From Rhodovulum sp. (GTDB lineage: Bacteria; Pseudomonadota; Alphaproteobacteria; Rhodobacterales; Rhodobacteraceae): a stretch of 64,000 nt of DNA. Positions 61,875 to 64,000 of the stretch are shown here, in pieces. The DNA lies in NCBI GenBank assembly GCA_020637615.1, contig JACKKC010000007.1, forward strand, positions 1 through 64,000. Direction: 5' to 3'. Each line of letters begins with the position of its first letter. Position 1 is the first letter of the stretch. The translations under genes and the position numbers were made by a program. The notes beneath the pieces are model-generated. The model had not been told where the DNA came from, searched no databases, and saw only the letters and a program-made list of their open reading frames with translations.

Positions 61875-64000
61875 ATGGATGAACGGACTCAAGACATAGA
61901 CCCGGTGGAAACACGGGAGTGGCTTGACGCGCTGGAAGACGTTATCAACAGGGACGGCACCGAGCGTGCGCATTTCCTGCTCGACAAGAGTGTGGCGGCG
62001 GCCCGGGCGAACGGGGCGAATCTGCCCTTCGGCGCGACCACGGATTACGTGAACACCATTCCGGTCGACCAGCAGCCCGCTTTCCCGGGTGACCTCGAGC
62101 TCGAATGGCGCATCCGCACCATCAACCGCTGGAACGCCATGGCGACCGTCGTGCGCCGCAACAAGGTCTCCAGCGAATACGGCGGCCATATCGCGAGCTT
62201 CGCCTCGTCGGCGGTGCTTTACGACATCGGCCTCAATCACTTCTGGCGCACCCGCAGCGATGCGCATGGCGGCGATCTGGTGTTCTTCCAGGGCCACGCC
62301 ATCCCCGGCATCTACGCGCGCTCCCTGATGGAGGGCCGGATCACCGCCGAGCGCCTCGACAACTTCCGCTCCGAGACCGGCGGCGAGGGGCTTTCGTCCT
62401 ATCCGCACCCCTGGCTGATGCCGGACTACTGGCAGTTCCCGACCGTCTCGATGGGCCTCGGCCCGCTGATGGCGATCTACCAGGCGCGGTTCATGAAATA
62501 CATGCACAACCGCGGGCTGATCGACATGGCCGACCGCAAGGTCTGGGCCTTCCTCGGCGACGGCGAGATGGACGAGCCCGAGAGCATGGGCGCGATCGGA
62601 CTCGCGGCGCGCGAGAACCTCGACAACCTGATCTTCGTGATCAACTGCAACCTGCAGCGTCTCGACGGCCCGGTGCGCGGTAACTCGAAGATCATCCAGG
62701 AGCTCGAGGGCGACTTCCGCGGCGCCGGCTGGAACGTCATCAAGCTGATCTGGGGTTCGGGCTGGGACGCCCTGCTCGAGAAGGACGAGAGCGGCAAGCT
62801 GCGCCAGCTGATGATGGAGACCGTCGACGGCGACTACCAGACCTTCAAGTCCCGCAACGGCGCCTATATCCGCGAGCATTTCTTCGGGAAGTACCCCGAG
62901 ACCGCGGAACTGGTGAAGGACTGGAGCGACGCCGACATCTGGGCGCTGCGCCGCGGCGGCCACGATCCGCAGAAGGTCTTCGCCGCCTTCGACCGCGCGG
63001 TGAAGACCGAAGGCCAGCCCACGGTGCTCCTCGTCAAGACGGTCAAGGGCTACGGCATGGGCGATGCCGGCGAGGGCCTGAACATCACGCACCAGCAGAA
63101 GAAGCTGGCCGAAAACCAGCTCGTGGCCTTCCGCGACCGCTTCAAGATCCCGGTCGACGACAAGGAGATCGCCAAGGCGCCCTATGTGACGCTCGGCAAC
63201 GAGCAGAAGGACTATATCCTCAAGCAGCGCGAGGCGCTCGGCGGACCCTTCCCGCTGCGCCGGCACGATAACGAGCCGCTCCAGATCCCGTCCCTCTCGG
63301 CCTTCGACGCGGTGCTCAAGGACACCGGCGACCGGCAGGTCTCGACGACGATGGCCTTCGTCCGGGTGCTGAACACGCTCATCCGCGACAAGAACATCGG
63401 CAAGCAAGTCGTTCCGATCGTTCCGGACGAGAGCCGCACCTTCGGCATGGAGGGCATGTTCCGCCAGGTCGGCATCTACAACCCGAAGGGCCAGCTCTAC
63501 ACGCCCGAGGACGCCGACCAGCTCAGCTACTACAAGGAGAGCGCCAGCGGACAGGTGCTGCAGGAGGGCATCAACGAGGCCGGCGCCATGGCGGACTGGA
63601 TCGCCGCGGCGACCGCCTATTCGGTGCACGGCGTGCCGATGATCCCCTTCTACATCTACTACTCCATGTTCGGCTTCCAGCGGATCGGCGACCTCGCCTG
63701 GGCCGCCGGCGACAGCCGGGCGCGCGGCTTCATGCTCGGCGGCACCGCCGGGCGCACCACGCTGAACGGCGAGGGGCTGCAGCACGAGGACGGGCACAGC
63801 CACATCCTGGCCGGCACCATCCCGAACTGCATCACCTATGACCCGGTCTTCGGCTACGAGGTGGCGGTCATCATCCAGGACGGTCTCCGGCGGATGTATG
63901 TCGATCAGGAGGACGTCTATTTCTACCTGACGGTCTGCAACGAGAACTACCACCACCCGGCGATGCCGGAGGGGGTCGAGGAAGGGATCCTCAAGGGTCT
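61875..64000 (+). CDS. aceE: pyruvate dehydrogenase E1 component, homodimeric type, 3' end outside window
   Basis: Thiamine-diphosphate E1 that decarboxylates pyruvate for the PDH complex. The frame runs off the window after 708 codons of an expected 880-900. It begins with DIDPVETREWLDALEDVINR, then RWNAMATVVRRNKVSSEYGG and HFWRTRSDAHGGDLVFFQGH. The ThDP motif WAFLGDGEMDEPESMGAIGL and NLDNLIFVINCNLQRLDGPV follow, then FGMEGMFRQVGIY and GRTTLNGEGLQHEDGHSHIL. The homodimeric AceE type differs from the alpha-beta E1 common in alphaproteobacteria. AGGGAGCT-like sequence precedes the ATG at 61875. Confidence 0.95.
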   Translation, partial: MDERTQDIDPVETREWLDALEDVINRDGTERAHFLLDKSVAAARANGANLPFGATTDYVNTIPVDQQPAFPGDLELEWRIRTINRWNAMATVVRRNKVSSEYGGHIASFASSAVLYDIGLNHFWRTRSDAHGGDLVFFQGHAIPGIYARSLMEGRITAERLDNFRSETGGEGLSSYPHPWLMPDYWQFPTVSMGLGPLMAIYQARFMKYMHNRGLIDMADRKVWAFLGDGEMDEPESMGAIGLAARENLDNLIFVINCNLQRLDGPVRGNSKIIQELEGDFRGAGWNVIKLIWGSGWDALLEKDESGKLRQLMMETVDGDYQTFKSRNGAYIREHFFGKYPETAELVKDWSDADIWALRRGGHDPQKVFAAFDRAVKTEGQPTVLLVKTVKGYGMGDAGEGLNITHQQKKLAENQLVAFRDRFKIPVDDKEIAKAPYVTLGNEQKDYILKQREALGGPFPLRRHDNEPLQIPSLSAFDAVLKDTGDRQVSTTMAFVRVLNTLIRDKNIGKQVVPIVPDESRTFGMEGMFRQVGIYNPKGQLYTPEDADQLSYYKESASGQVLQEGINEAGAMADWIAAATAYSVHGVPMIPFYIYYSMFGFQRIGDLAWAAGDSRARGFMLGGTAGRTTLNGEGLQHEDGHSHILAGTIPNCITYDPVFGYEVAVIIQDGLRRMYVDQEDVYFYLTVCNENYHHPAMPEGVEEGILKG

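Noticed and set aside
61302..63956. An 884-codon open frame on the minus strand opposite aceE
   Set aside because: Its composition is that of an antisense shadow, and aceE is unmistakable on the plus strand.

Overview
The window is about 70% G+C and packed with genes. It looks like a chromosomal segment of an alphaproteobacterium of the Rhodobacterales type. The evidence is the gene orders yajC-secD-secF-Mth938, ybgC-tolQRAB-pal-cpoB-tilS-ftsH and ycjX-TIGR01620, an frcBCAK fructose operon beside a ROK regulator, and SOS operators of the alphaproteobacterial GTTC-N7-GTTC type. I see no rRNA, tRNA, CRISPR array, prophage or intact insertion sequence.

Layout. 1-5100: the end of a pirin, then yajC-secD-secF with a TauE/SafE permease and an Mth938-fold protein. 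5176-9324: an orphan histidine kinase, Fe superoxide dismutase, a GFA-family protein and a DUF2189 membrane protein. 9475-15119: gyrB (minus), a small monooxygenase-like protein, a long Pro/Ala-rich protein with a PilP/GspC-like end, and a SIMPL protein. 15129-21708 (minus): metY, the TIGR01620-ycjX pair, a 40-residue LexA-controlled membrane protein and recG. 21926-32095: malate synthase G, QuiC-type 3-dehydroshikimate dehydratase, then divergent pcaQ and the operon pcaD-pcaC-pcaH-pcaG-BKACE-pcaB. 32185-36828 (minus): a redoxin, a secreted unknown protein, a MarR regulator and cydB-cydA of the cyanide-insensitive oxidase type. 37012-47707: a HupE/UreJ-like protein, then the tol-pal operon, tilS and ftsH. 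47936-49867: a low-GC P-loop kinase, chorismate mutase and folD. 49946-54233: DUF1003, an ABC exporter and a MetV-like/MetF pair. 54566-60825: an MFS transporter, ROK regulator and frcBCAK. 61875-end: the start of homodimeric-type pyruvate dehydrogenase E1 behind about 1 kb of non-coding DNA.

How the genes fit together. QuiC and the pca genes make a route from 3-dehydroshikimate to protocatechuate to beta-ketoadipate. The last step, normally done by PcaIJ and PcaF, has no such genes here. A DUF849 (BKACE) gene sits inside the operon and could split beta-ketoadipate with acetyl-CoA. The frc genes take up a sugar under a ROK repressor. FolD, MetV-like and MetF handle folate C1 units.

Points to note. 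Four intergenic copies of a nested-hairpin repeat (16641, 26231, 34364, 54326) form a REP-like family. Several conserved genes (tolA, tilS, ftsH, chorismate mutase, the ABC ATPase and the PilP-like gene) carry apparent one- or two-base shifts in GC runs. These look more like residual sequencing indels than decay, but they cannot be resolved from the sequence alone.
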